A stretch of 22,431 nucleotides of DNA from Flavobacteriales bacterium UBA3364 (GTDB lineage Bacteria; Bacteroidota; Bacteroidia; Flavobacteriales_F; PHOS-HE28): positions 1-22,431 of the forward strand of contig DEQO01000043.1 of NCBI GenBank assembly GCA_002360495.1, given 5' to 3'. Below the pieces are notes generated by a model. It ran no database searches. It saw only the letters and a program-made list of their open reading frames with translations, and was not told the origin of the DNA. Shown piece after piece: positions 15,285 to 22,035 of this stretch (the first letter of the stretch is position 1; the number at the start of each line of letters is the position of its first letter). Both the position numbers and the translations under genes were made by a program.

Positions 15285-15356
15285 CAGATCTTGATATCGT
15301 GCCGCGCTTCCATCTCTGCTTTAGCATCACGCACGATCGCCGAACGGCGCCATCCT

Positions 15357-16571
15357 TCAATCCATCAGGCAACGGACCGAATGGCCGGTACGATCTGAAT
15401 TGAAGCCTCGGTCTATCCCACTTTGGCCATAGAACAATTCGCGGATCCAGCCCCCGGACCCTCCCGCTGTGCTGCTCCACCAACTGGTCTCCAAGGTGAT
15501 CATGGCAAATCCACCGGTATAGCTCCGGTACCCGGCAGGCAAGCCGGAGAATCCACTTGCGTTCGTGCCGAGATCGGAATCGACCCAATGGAGCGGGCCC
15601 GCGCTCTTGAGATTGTTCCCGACATTCTCTGCGGCACCCCGGTTCTGGACAAGGTCCAGATCTTCGACCGGCACGCCCAATTCCAGTTCAAACGCCTGCC
15701 ATTCCAGATCAGTGGGAGCATGCCAACCATTCGGGCACACTTTGCGGGGGTCCATTACCGCGAACCAATTGTAGAGCTTCCCGTAGGGATCGGCCAGGGT
15801 GGCGTTGTTGCCATAGTCGCACCATGCACCAGAACTGAGGGTGCTCCATTGCCCGGCATCCGTAACGTTTGGAATGGGGTCTCCATTGGCATAGGTTGTC
15901 GCACGCAGGTTCTCGGCCATCCATACTTGCGACCCGATGGTGACCGTCGCATACGTATTACCATCCTGATCTGACATCGAGCCATAGATGATGTCCGCAT
16001 TCAAATGGTCTCCGGAAAGTGTTGTGAAACTGATCTGGTTGCCATAAGACGTCCCTTGTGCGTTGGTGACAAAAGCCCGGGCATAATAGCTGGTGCCGGG
16101 AGCCAGACCCACCACTTGTGCATTGAACGCACCGGTGCTACCTGACACGGTAACGAACGCAGTTCCAAGATCAGGAAGCGGTGATGTGCCATAGCATATG
16201 CCGCGCGCAGTGACCGGAGAACCGCCGATATCTCCAACATATCCTCGGCAGTTGGCCACCATGGCCAACACCGATTGGGTCGTCATTGTTGCGACCAAAC
16301 CTGCGCCCTCCGGCCCAGCGGGGCTATAGGTCACGCTATCGATGATCGAAAAAGGAAAGGCCTGAACACTGCCATCCGTGCGATGCACACGCAACTGTGC
16401 AGGCGGCGGTTCCAACTGGTTCACCACACTGTCGATCTCTGCCATGTTCACCTGCACCACCGGTGGTGAACCGGTCCTGTGGATATTCAGGCTGCCCTGC
16501 GCCAGGGCGAACACCGGAGCGCAGAGCACATAGCAGCCAAGGACCGACCGGATCTTGAAGTTCAGCTTCAT
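15357..16571 (-). CDS. FISUMP-domain surface/secreted protein (copy 1)
   Basis: The 404-residue exported protein has a signal peptide (about 1-24, ending ALA-Q). Two short related motifs follow (LNIHRTG...IDSV at 28-49 and LRVHRTDG...IDSVTY at 60-82), then a fibronectin-like beta domain (about 92-184, with LAPGTSYYARAFVTN). The C-terminal FISUMP domain (about 196-403) is recognised by QVWMAENLRATTY, YGKLYNWFAV, CPNGWHAPTD and GFSGLPAGYR. FISUMP domains are known as carbohydrate- or surface-associated modules without a defined activity. There is no T9SS sorting domain of its own, but the gene directly upstream (4 bp away, same strand) encodes one. The pair is convergent with clpB. Confidence 0.85.
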   Translation of the reverse strand: MKLNFKIRSVLGCYVLCAPVFALAQGSLNIHRTGSPPVVQVNMAEIDSVVNQLEPPPAQLRVHRTDGSVQAFPFSIIDSVTYSPAGPEGAGLVATMTTQSVLAMVANCRGYVGDIGGSPVTARGICYGTSPLPDLGTAFVTVSGSTGAFNAQVVGLAPGTSYYARAFVTNAQGTSYGNQISFTTLSGDHLNADIIYGSMSDQDGNTYATVTIGSQVWMAENLRATTYANGDPIPNVTDAGQWSTLSSGAWCDYGNNATLADPYGKLYNWFAVMDPRKVCPNGWHAPTDLEWQAFELELGVPVEDLDLVQNRGAAENVGNNLKSAGPLHWVDSDLGTNASGFSGLPAGYRSYTGGFAMITLETSWWSSTAGGSGGWIRELFYGQSGIDRGFNSDRTGHSVRCLMD

Positions 16572-16575
16572 GAGG

Positions 16576-17103
16576 TCACTGTTGAAGGATCAGTTGATGC
16601 GTCGCGATGCGTGGGCCATGGATCACCCGAATGAGGTAAGTACCATCGGCCACGCGGTCGCCATGGGCATTTCGACTGTCCCATAGAAGCCGATGGTCAC
16701 CTTTCGTCAGCGCCCCATCCAACAGTGTGCGCACAATGCCACCGCGGAGGTCAAGGACCTCCACTACTGTACGACCTGTTCCATTCGTGATCATAGTGAC
16801 CCACACCTCATCACTTGCAGGATTGGGATAGACCAGCACCGGCACCAGGTTCTCGCCTTGCTCAGGGGCTGCTGTGGAGATGTCCGTGAACCGGTAATTG
16901 GCCAGGCTGGTGAGGCTCCATTCGTACATGGTACCGTCCCACAGGAAGACCCGCATATTCCCGCCATCGAAGTCGGTGCTGCGGATATCTGTGACCTGGT
17001 GGATGATCACGGAGCCGTCAGTGAAACGGTAGGTGACGAACTGGGCTTGGGCAGCCAGGGCTCCGAGGAAAAAGGCCGCGATGAATGCCAACGGCTTTGT
17101 CAT
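16576..17103 (-). CDS. Small T9SS type A sorting-domain protein
   Basis: The 175-residue protein has a signal peptide (about 1-20, ALAAQA-Q) and a short beta module (about 21-75) made of two related units around 'DGS/DGT' turns. The T9SS type A C-terminal sorting domain (about 88-175) contains VYPNPASDEVWV, VEVLDLRGG and GTYLIRVIHG. This domain targets proteins through the type IX secretion system to the cell surface or medium. The protein is almost nothing but a signal, a small module and a sorting tail. It is followed after 4 bp by the FISUMP gene. The fused protein at 17594-18913 contains the same kinds of module in the same order. Confidence 0.83.
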   Translation of the reverse strand: MTKPLAFIAAFFLGALAAQAQFVTYRFTDGSVIIHQVTDIRSTDFDGGNMRVFLWDGTMYEWSLTSLANYRFTDISTAAPEQGENLVPVLVYPNPASDEVWVTMITNGTGRTVVEVLDLRGGIVRTLLDGALTKGDHRLLWDSRNAHGDRVADGTYLIRVIHGPRIATHQLILQQ

Positions 17104-17131
17104 GGTGTTGGATATACGTTCAACAACGAAG

Positions 17132-17139
17132 CGAATGTA
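17132..17139 (-). promoter_or_regulatory. Possible -7 element for the T9SS/FISUMP pair
   Basis: The minus strand reads TACATTCG, one mismatch from TANNTTTG, ending 28 bp before the start codon of the T9SS-domain gene. No -33 element is clear. One-mismatch matches to this short motif are common by chance. Confidence 0.25.
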
Positions 17140-17285
17140 GGTCGCTAACTGAGAAGCAGTGGATTTCCTCCAGAAACTCTAGCCGAAAGGCATCAGCAAC
17201 GCCGGCCGCTCCCATATCATCACTCGAGTTCGCCAGCACCACATATGATGACCATGCGCACTTCAAGCACCGGATTCGACCCGCA

Positions 17286-17310
17286 GATCCTGTCCCGCCT
17301 CAGCAGGATC
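17286..17310. repeat. Inverted repeat at insertion 1 in the clpB copy
   Basis: GATCCTG (17286-17292) and CAGGATC (17304-17310) are perfect 7-bp arms around an 11-bp loop. Relative to clpB, the extra 21 bp (17287-17307) add seven codons (ILSRLSR) in frame. It has the form of a small palindromic insertion. Confidence 0.6.
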
Positions 17311-17346
17311 GGTGCGCGTCCGGTGAAACGCCTGATCCGCAAGGAA

Positions 17347-17389
17347 CTGCTGAACCCCGACTTTCACCGGGGCAGGCTAGGATGAGCCG
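17347..17389 (+). repeat. 43-bp dispersed repeat, copy A
   Basis: This stretch matches 18962-19004 at 38 of 43 positions by eye, with an identical core CTTTCACCGGGGCAGG. It contains insertion 2 of the clpB copy (17356-17380). A hairpin is formed by CCCCG (17355-17359) and CGGGG (17368-17372). The outer 9 bp on each side correspond to clpB sequence. Confidence 0.75.
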
Positions 17390-17542
17390 TCAGATCATCG
17401 CAGGCACGCTGGAACCCGGCGTAGAGCAAGTGATCGATGTGTTCGATGGCAAGATCGTGGTGCGGAAGCCGATCGCGGAGAAGGAGAAAAACGGAAAGGG
17501 TAAGAAGGCGAAGGCTGAGGCGTGACCCCAATGTCACAACAA

Positions 17543-17573
17543 CAACAAAGGCTCCTGTTGGGAGCCTTTGTTG
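17543..17573. terminator. Terminator hairpin after the clpB copy
   Basis: The 13-bp arms (17543-17555 and 17561-17573) pair perfectly around TGTTG, with AAAGGCTCC/GGAGCCTTT at the core. It sits 17 bp after the stop of the clpB copy and just beyond the 3' end of the convergent FISUMP gene. This is the same position that the 40-bp palindrome occupies after the real clpB. The sequence is different, only the arrangement is the same. Confidence 0.75.
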
Positions 17574-17593
17574 CTAGGCATCATGCCGATCCT

Positions 17594-18913
17594 TCAATCC
17601 CTGACGCAGCGCAGACAGAAACCATTCCACTTGAGGTTGTTGTTCCTGTAGATGCCTACAAGGTCGTAGGTCAGGTTGCGGAACCAAGCGGTCTCTGCGC
17701 CACTCTCCGAGGCACTCCACCAGTAACCGCTGTAGCCAAGGCTGGAGAAGGCACCATCGCTGAAGAAGCGGATGCCGCCCGGAAGGCCTGAGAAACCGCT
17801 CTCGTTGGTGGCACCCGTATTGGGGGCGTTCCACAAGGTGGTGGTCTTCATCTTGCCCCCAACGTTCTGGGCACCACCTCGGAGACCTGTTTGGCCCAAC
17901 TCGCCAGCCGGCATTCCCAAAGCGCTCTCCAATTGCTGCCACTCGGCATCGGTGGGCACATGCCAGCCTTGCGGGCAGATGTTGGGATTGGAGGCGGCGT
18001 ACCAGTTGTAGAGCTTGCCGTAAATGGCGTCGTTGGCAGGGCTGTTGTTGTAGTTGCACCAGGCGCCGCTGTTCAGTTGGGCCCAGGCCGTATTGCCGGT
18101 CACGTTGGGTATATCACTCCCATCACGATAGGTCGCGGTTCGCAAATTCTCCGCCATCCAACACTGGCCACCGATCTGCACAGTGCGATACACGTTGCCA
18201 TCGATGTCCGTCACCGTGGGTGACTCGGGACAAACCCGGCCCGCCTGCAATGCGAACGTACGTGTGGCTGTGACCACGGGCACCTCATCGATGGCCGCGC
18301 TCTGCACGATGTCGGCATCCGTCGCATAGCCGATGTAGCGCAACGCATCGCCCGGTGTCCAAGTGAACAAGGAGCGGTCCGACTTGGCCATACCCTCGGC
18401 ACGGTCACCTCCTGCATAGGTAAGAGCAGCACTCGATGGCTCACTGGCCATGGCCAATAGGCGGTGCGCAGTGCGCGCACCCTGGTGCACTATCGTAAGC
18501 ACGTGCACCCCGGGAGTCGCCGCGGTGTATCGAAAGCGGTGCTGCCCCGCAGCAAGGCTGCCTGCGTACACCGCCACCTCGCGCCCGGTGGCATCATGCA
18601 CCGTCAGCAGGGCCGGTCCCGCATTCCTTGTGCTCACCAGAATGTCCGTGCCACCAGCAAAGGGATTGGGCTGGTTGCGCAACCCGGGGGCTTGGGCTTC
18701 AACAGCGTTCAGGCCCGAGGAGCCCAGCACCAGCACGTTGTCCGGGAAGTAGATCATCGTATCCCCACCGGCCGTCAGGTTCATCACCAGAATGCTGTCC
18801 AAGGGTATCGGTTCAGCGTTCAGCGTGCTTTCGAACGTGATGGTGATGGTCTGGGACCTTATGCTGCTGAGGAGGAGAAGGAAGACGATCGCAAGGCTGG
18901 AAAGACGCTGCAT
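17594..18913 (-). CDS. FISUMP-domain protein with internal T9SS-like sorting domain (copy 2)
   Basis: The 439-residue exported protein has a signal peptide (about 1-20) and a short beta module (about 22-63). A domain resembling the T9SS type A sorting tail follows (about 78-155: NQPNPFAGGTDILVS, VHDATGREVAVY, GVHVLTIVHQGARTAHRLL). After a linker comes the FISUMP domain (about 232-438) with QCWMAENLRTATY, YGKLYNWYAA, CPQGWHVPTD and GFSGLPGGIRFF. The sorting-like domain is internal here, whereas T9SS signals are normally at the extreme C-terminus, so it may not act as one. Domain order equals the neighbouring T9SS gene plus FISUMP copy 1 read in sequence. The gene is convergent with the broken clpB copy. 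Confidence 0.84.
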   Translation of the reverse strand: MQRLSSLAIVFLLLLSSIRSQTITITFESTLNAEPIPLDSILVMNLTAGGDTMIYFPDNVLVLGSSGLNAVEAQAPGLRNQPNPFAGGTDILVSTRNAGPALLTVHDATGREVAVYAGSLAAGQHRFRYTAATPGVHVLTIVHQGARTAHRLLAMASEPSSAALTYAGGDRAEGMAKSDRSLFTWTPGDALRYIGYATDADIVQSAAIDEVPVVTATRTFALQAGRVCPESPTVTDIDGNVYRTVQIGGQCWMAENLRTATYRDGSDIPNVTGNTAWAQLNSGAWCNYNNSPANDAIYGKLYNWYAASNPNICPQGWHVPTDAEWQQLESALGMPAGELGQTGLRGGAQNVGGKMKTTTLWNAPNTGATNESGFSGLPGGIRFFSDGAFSSLGYSGYWWSASESGAETAWFRNLTYDLVGIYRNNNLKWNGFCLRCVRD

Positions 18914-18932
18914 AGCGGAGGGGTTGGTGAGG

Positions 18933-18940
18933 CGAAGCTA
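18933..18940 (-). promoter_or_regulatory. Possible -7 element for FISUMP copy 2
   Basis: The minus strand reads TAGCTTCG, one mismatch from TANNTTTG, ending 19 bp before the start codon. The same T-to-C change occurs upstream of the sigma factor and T9SS genes. Weak evidence. Confidence 0.25.
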
Positions 18941-18961
18941 GAAGAAGCCGATATTCTACGT

Positions 18962-19004
18962 CTCCTGAACCTCGGCTTTCACCGGGGCAGGCCGGGATGA
19001 GCCG
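18962..19004 (+). repeat. 43-bp dispersed repeat, copy B
   Basis: Second copy of the sequence at 17347-17389, same orientation, five mismatches. The hairpin is kept: CCTCGG (18970-18975) can pair with CCGGGG (18982-18987) using one G-U pair. It lies between the DUF2330 gene end and the start of FISUMP copy 2, so the two copies bracket that gene. Confidence 0.75.
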
Positions 19005-19043
19005 CGCGCAGTCGCCAAAGCGCTCTGTCGGCGAACGATCGCA

Positions 19044-20477
19044 TCATGCGACCTGCAGCTGTCGTCGGCTGAAGAGCACCAGCAGCAGCAACACCAGCCC
19101 GGCCGCGATCGCGATCATCAAGGGCGCTCCCGGTCCGCCGGGGTCCTTGACGGGCATGCCGAGCGGCCCTTCCATCTTTCTCAGCTGCTCCGGGCTCATC
19201 TTGCCCTTCACCTCATTGGCGTAGTCGCGGTGCTTCTCCACGTTCCAACCCGTGAGCGCGTTGAGCTCCTCCAGTTCGCGGTGGCGACGGTAGTACAACT
19301 CCTCCAAATAGTCCTGGCCTTCGGAACAGGTGAGTTCCCCTTGTGCGGGATGTGTGAGCACGTAACGCGCCTGGAAGTGCTCCGTGTTCGGGGTCACTTG
19401 GAAAACAAGGTCCTGCGGGAACCGATCGCGGGCATAGCGCACGTGCAAGCGCGTGTAGAAGGTGGGGGCGCCTTGCTGGCTCCAATCGGCGCCGGCTTGC
19501 GCGAACTCAAGCGGCATGGGCGGCGGACCCACGCAGGGGTCGCACTTCATGCCACTGAAGCTGGGCGTCACGTTCCACGCGTACTCGAGGAAGACCGTGT
19601 TGCGGCCTTCACGGCGATGCGCGCGTGCGAACAGGTCCTTGTAGAAGGGGCCGAAGCGCTCCTTCACGAAGAGCGGGATGTTGCGGTCGGTGGGCACTTT
19701 CACGGTGCGGTAATTCACGCACTCCACCCGGCCCGTGCGCGTAAAGGCATGCACGATCATGTCCTGCGATCCGCTGCTGTTGGCCATTCCCAGGCGGATG
19801 GGCAGCATGAACTTGTGGCTCTCGAAGCGGATCTGGATGGGTCGCAAAGTGTTGAAGCCCGATGCGCTCAACTGCTGCAGGTTCACCTTCACCACGAAGA
19901 ACTTCAGGTTGCTCTTGATGTAGGGGTCGAGCACTTCGCGCGCGGTCTGCGGGATGCGGTAGCCGTTCTCGATCAGCCACTCCTTCAGGCCCGTGCTCTC
20001 CGTGGCGCTCAGGATCAGGATATCATACTCCCCCACCGTGTAGCGCGCTTCGATCGTGACGCCTTTGTCCTTCGCCGCCTTCGCTTCGCGGTTCATCCTG
20101 GACGTGGCGCTGGGAGCCTCGCTCGCATCACTATCAAGCATATCAGCGTATCGCCACTTCTGGCAGGGGTTCTCGTCGTAGTACTCCACCAATCGCGGGG
20201 CGCTGTAAGCATCGAGCGCATCGAACACGCGGCGCTCCACCACCTTGATATCGTCGCGTTGCAAGATGGTGGGCACGGGCACCACCAGGGCGAAGTCCTT
20301 CACGTCGCCCTTGAAGTCGTTGCTCATGGTGAGGATGGTGCGCTGGCCGTCGCGAACGAGGATGATCTCGCTGCGGTCGTTGAAGAGCGTGGCATCGGCC
20401 TTGGCGATGTAGAAGCCGCAGAAAGCGGAGGCCTGTTGCGCAAGCAGTACGAAGGCGGGGATGAAGAAGTGACGCAT
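19044..20477 (-). CDS. DUF2330 domain-containing membrane-anchored protein
   Basis: The 477-residue protein has a signal peptide (about 1-18, QQASA-F), after which the mature chain begins CGFYIAKADATLFND and continues with TILTMSNDFKGDVKDFALVVPVP. That is the start I recall for the DUF2330 family. A large extracytoplasmic domain (about 20-440) contains several cysteines (20, about 105, and the pair in KCDPC). A Gly/Pro-rich linker, a single transmembrane helix (about 452-468) and a short basic tail (SRRQLQVA) follow. It is therefore likely a periplasmic domain anchored in the inner membrane. The gene starts 3 bp after the RnfD-like gene stop, implying co-transcription and a shared role. Biochemical function is unknown. 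Confidence 0.85.
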   Translation of the reverse strand: MRHFFIPAFVLLAQQASAFCGFYIAKADATLFNDRSEIILVRDGQRTILTMSNDFKGDVKDFALVVPVPTILQRDDIKVVERRVFDALDAYSAPRLVEYYDENPCQKWRYADMLDSDASEAPSATSRMNREAKAAKDKGVTIEARYTVGEYDILILSATESTGLKEWLIENGYRIPQTAREVLDPYIKSNLKFFVVKVNLQQLSASGFNTLRPIQIRFESHKFMLPIRLGMANSSGSQDMIVHAFTRTGRVECVNYRTVKVPTDRNIPLFVKERFGPFYKDLFARAHRREGRNTVFLEYAWNVTPSFSGMKCDPCVGPPPMPLEFAQAGADWSQQGAPTFYTRLHVRYARDRFPQDLVFQVTPNTEHFQARYVLTHPAQGELTCSEGQDYLEELYYRRHRELEELNALTGWNVEKHRDYANEVKGKMSPEQLRKMEGPLGMPVKDPGGPGAPLMIAIAAGLVLLLLVLFSRRQLQVA

Positions 20478-20480
20478 GGT

Positions 20481-21317
20481 TCAGAGGTTTTTCGGTAATG
20501 CGGTCGTATTGGCGGGCACCAGCCATCGGAACGACTGGCCTTTCCAGATCCGGTCGAGCAAAGGCGTGATCGCGCTGACGATGAGCAGCGCCCAGATCGG
20601 CGTGGCATTCACCCAGTACTTCCAGCCGAGCACGAAGGCCAGCACGGCGATGGCGATGCTCCAGCCGATGCGTGCGCCTTGCGCCTTGGGTGTGGTCATG
20701 GGATCGGTGATCATGAAGAAGGTGAAGAGCAGCAAGGAGCCGTTGCTCATGCGGTGCAGCCAGACCTCAGGCTCCCAGCCCAGGTAGAGCACCTGCCGCG
20801 CGAAGTCGAGCGCGGCGAAGGCGCCGAGGAAGGCCAGACTGGTATCGATACGGCCCACGCGCAGCACCACCATGCAGCCGGCCGCGCCCACCAGGAACAC
20901 CAGTGCGGCGCCACTCCCCCATTGCCCAGGGCTCACCCAAGCCTGGCCGGTGAGCAGCACCGCGGCGGCAATGCCCAGGTTGCCGGGATTGAACACGTGC
21001 TTGCCATCGATGCGGATGAGGAATTTGCTCGCGATGGCGACCGCCGCGCCGAGCACAAGCACCCACAAGGGATCGGCCTTCAGGAGCAAACTCATGCCCA
21101 GGCCGGTGACCATGGCGCTCTTGATCGAGTGCCAGGGCAGCTTCTTCCACCGGATGAAGAACGCTTGCACCGCGAGGCAGGTGCCGAAGAGGATCAGGTA
21201 GCGCTGCCATTCAGCGTCCCATTGCAGCACCGCGATACCATACGCGAGGAAGCCCGCGAGGAAGAGGATCTGGAAGTGGCGCGCGTCGCGCCGGAGGAAT
21301 GCGAAGACGGAGTGCAT
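20481..21317 (-). CDS. Stand-alone RnfD/NqrB-family membrane protein
   Basis: The 278-residue protein (start at ATG 21317; an upstream ATG at 21356 adds an unlikely polar leader) is strongly hydrophobic with about eight to nine membrane helices. It carries the family segments HVFNPGNLGIAA (about 118-129) and MITDPMTTPKAQGARIG (about 213-229). The second is in the region where NqrB/RnfD proteins carry a covalently bound flavin on Thr. In Rnf and Nqr complexes this subunit moves electrons coupled to ion transport. None of the other Rnf/Nqr subunits is present here, so it may serve a different electron-transfer or transport role with the DUF2330 protein encoded immediately downstream. Confidence 0.82.
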   Translation of the reverse strand: MHSVFAFLRRDARHFQILFLAGFLAYGIAVLQWDAEWQRYLILFGTCLAVQAFFIRWKKLPWHSIKSAMVTGLGMSLLLKADPLWVLVLGAAVAIASKFLIRIDGKHVFNPGNLGIAAAVLLTGQAWVSPGQWGSGAALVFLVGAAGCMVVLRVGRIDTSLAFLGAFAALDFARQVLYLGWEPEVWLHRMSNGSLLLFTFFMITDPMTTPKAQGARIGWSIAIAVLAFVLGWKYWVNATPIWALLIVSAITPLLDRIWKGQSFRWLVPANTTALPKNL

Positions 21318-21454
21318 GTCCGGGTGATCTGAACAAGCAGTACCCGTGGCGATCAAGTTGGTTCAACCGGGGATGGCAGAGCACCTCCTGCGCAGGGAGG
21401 GCATGCGTAGGGTGATGAACAGGTTGCGGGCATGAGCGAGCTTGCCCAAAACAA

Positions 21455-21478
21455 AGCGGGGCGCCTTGGCGCCCCGCT
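21455..21478 (-). terminator. Rho-independent terminator of hsp20
   Basis: AGCGGGGCGCC and GGCGCCCCGCT form an 11-bp GC-rich stem. On the minus strand it is followed directly by TTGTTTT, the expected U-rich tail. It lies 20 bp after the hsp20 stop. Confidence 0.85.
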
Positions 21479-21498
21479 CCGTACCGCTGGATCGGCAC

Positions 21499-21969
21499 TC
21501 AATCGATCTTGATCTCCTTGGCCTTGTTCTCCAGCAACGCCTTGGTCTTATTCAGGGTCAGCTTCAGCACGCCATCAGCGAAGTTCGCCTTCAGGCTGTC
21601 CGCATCGGTGTTCTCCGGCAGCACGAATGAACGGCTGAAGGAGGCGAAGCTGAACTCCTTGCGGGTGTAGCCCTTCTTCTCTTCCTCGCTCTCGCGCGTC
21701 TTCTCGCTGGCGATGGTGAGCAGGCCATCCTTCACGGTCACCTTCAGGTCGTCCTTCTTGTAGCCGGGCGCGGCCAGCTCGATGGCGAAGTGATCGGTGT
21801 TGTCCTTGATGTTCACGGCGGGCATCTTCATCTCCTTGAAGAAGGGGCGATCGAGCAGGCGGGAAGGCATCATGCCTGCATCCTCTAAAAATCCCTCCGG
21901 CCAGCCGAAGGCATCGTCGTCGAAGAACCGGGAGAGAAGGGTACGGCGGTTGGGAGCGAGGGTTGACAT
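21499..21969 (-). CDS. Small heat-shock protein (Hsp20/alpha-crystallin family)
   Basis: The 156-residue chaperone binds unfolding proteins and hands them to the DnaK/ClpB system without using ATP. The alpha-crystallin domain covers about 48-141 and contains FAIELAAPGYKKDDLKV, DGLLTIASEK and the family signature ADGVLKLTLNK. The C-terminal I-x-I motif (IKI, 153-155), which links subunits into oligomers, is present. The N-terminal arm (1-47) is hydrophobic and Phe-rich as usual. The ATG at 21969 gives a standard length; the frame extends upstream to 22035 without family similarity. It is a single-gene unit with its own terminator. A TTGACA-like hexamer lies about 55 bp upstream on the minus strand, but I could not define a full promoter. 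Confidence 0.95.
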   Translation of the reverse strand: MSTLAPNRRTLLSRFFDDDAFGWPEGFLEDAGMMPSRLLDRPFFKEMKMPAVNIKDNTDHFAIELAAPGYKKDDLKVTVKDGLLTIASEKTRESEEEKKGYTRKEFSFASFSRSFVLPENTDADSLKANFADGVLKLTLNKTKALLENKAKEIKID

Positions 21970-22035
21970 GGTTTGATCGTTTTGGTCACTACGAAGGTCC
22001 GCACTGTGACCACCCACATCCATGATCATTGTCAA

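Larger units (their letters stand above)
17254..17525 (+). pseudogene. Broken second copy of the clpB 3' end
   Basis: From about 17265 to the TGA at 17525 the sequence repeats the last ~70 codons of clpB (15010-15230). Two insertions interrupt it: 21 bp in frame at 17287-17307, and 25 bp replacing 2 bp at 17356-17380, which shifts the frame. The result is two short frames: 17254-17385 (43 codons, containing GARPVKRLIRKELLN) and 17382-17525 (47 codons, MSRQIIAGTLEPGVEQ to the Lys-rich tail), overlapping as ATGA. The 47-residue frame differs from ClpB residues 834-880 by one amino acid, yet by 13 further synonymous codons. It cannot make a ClpB without the ATPase domains. It is probably a remnant of a diverged clpB, or possibly a short peptide gene. 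Confidence 0.85.

Noticed and set aside
12465..17124. Shared 11-mer ATACGTTCAAC upstream of clpB/sigma and of the T9SS gene
   Set aside because: Many 11-mers recur by chance in a window of this size, and its placement relative to starts is not consistent.
17085..17525. A 146-residue protein reading from 17085 through the clpB tail
   Set aside because: Only the last 47 codons resemble a protein. The first part is non-coding leader plus the clpB copy in the wrong frame.
19230..20498. 422-codon plus-strand frame opposite DUF2330
   Set aside because: It is antisense of a protein with a good signal peptide, family start and membrane anchor; composition is His/Arg/Val-rich and shadow-like.
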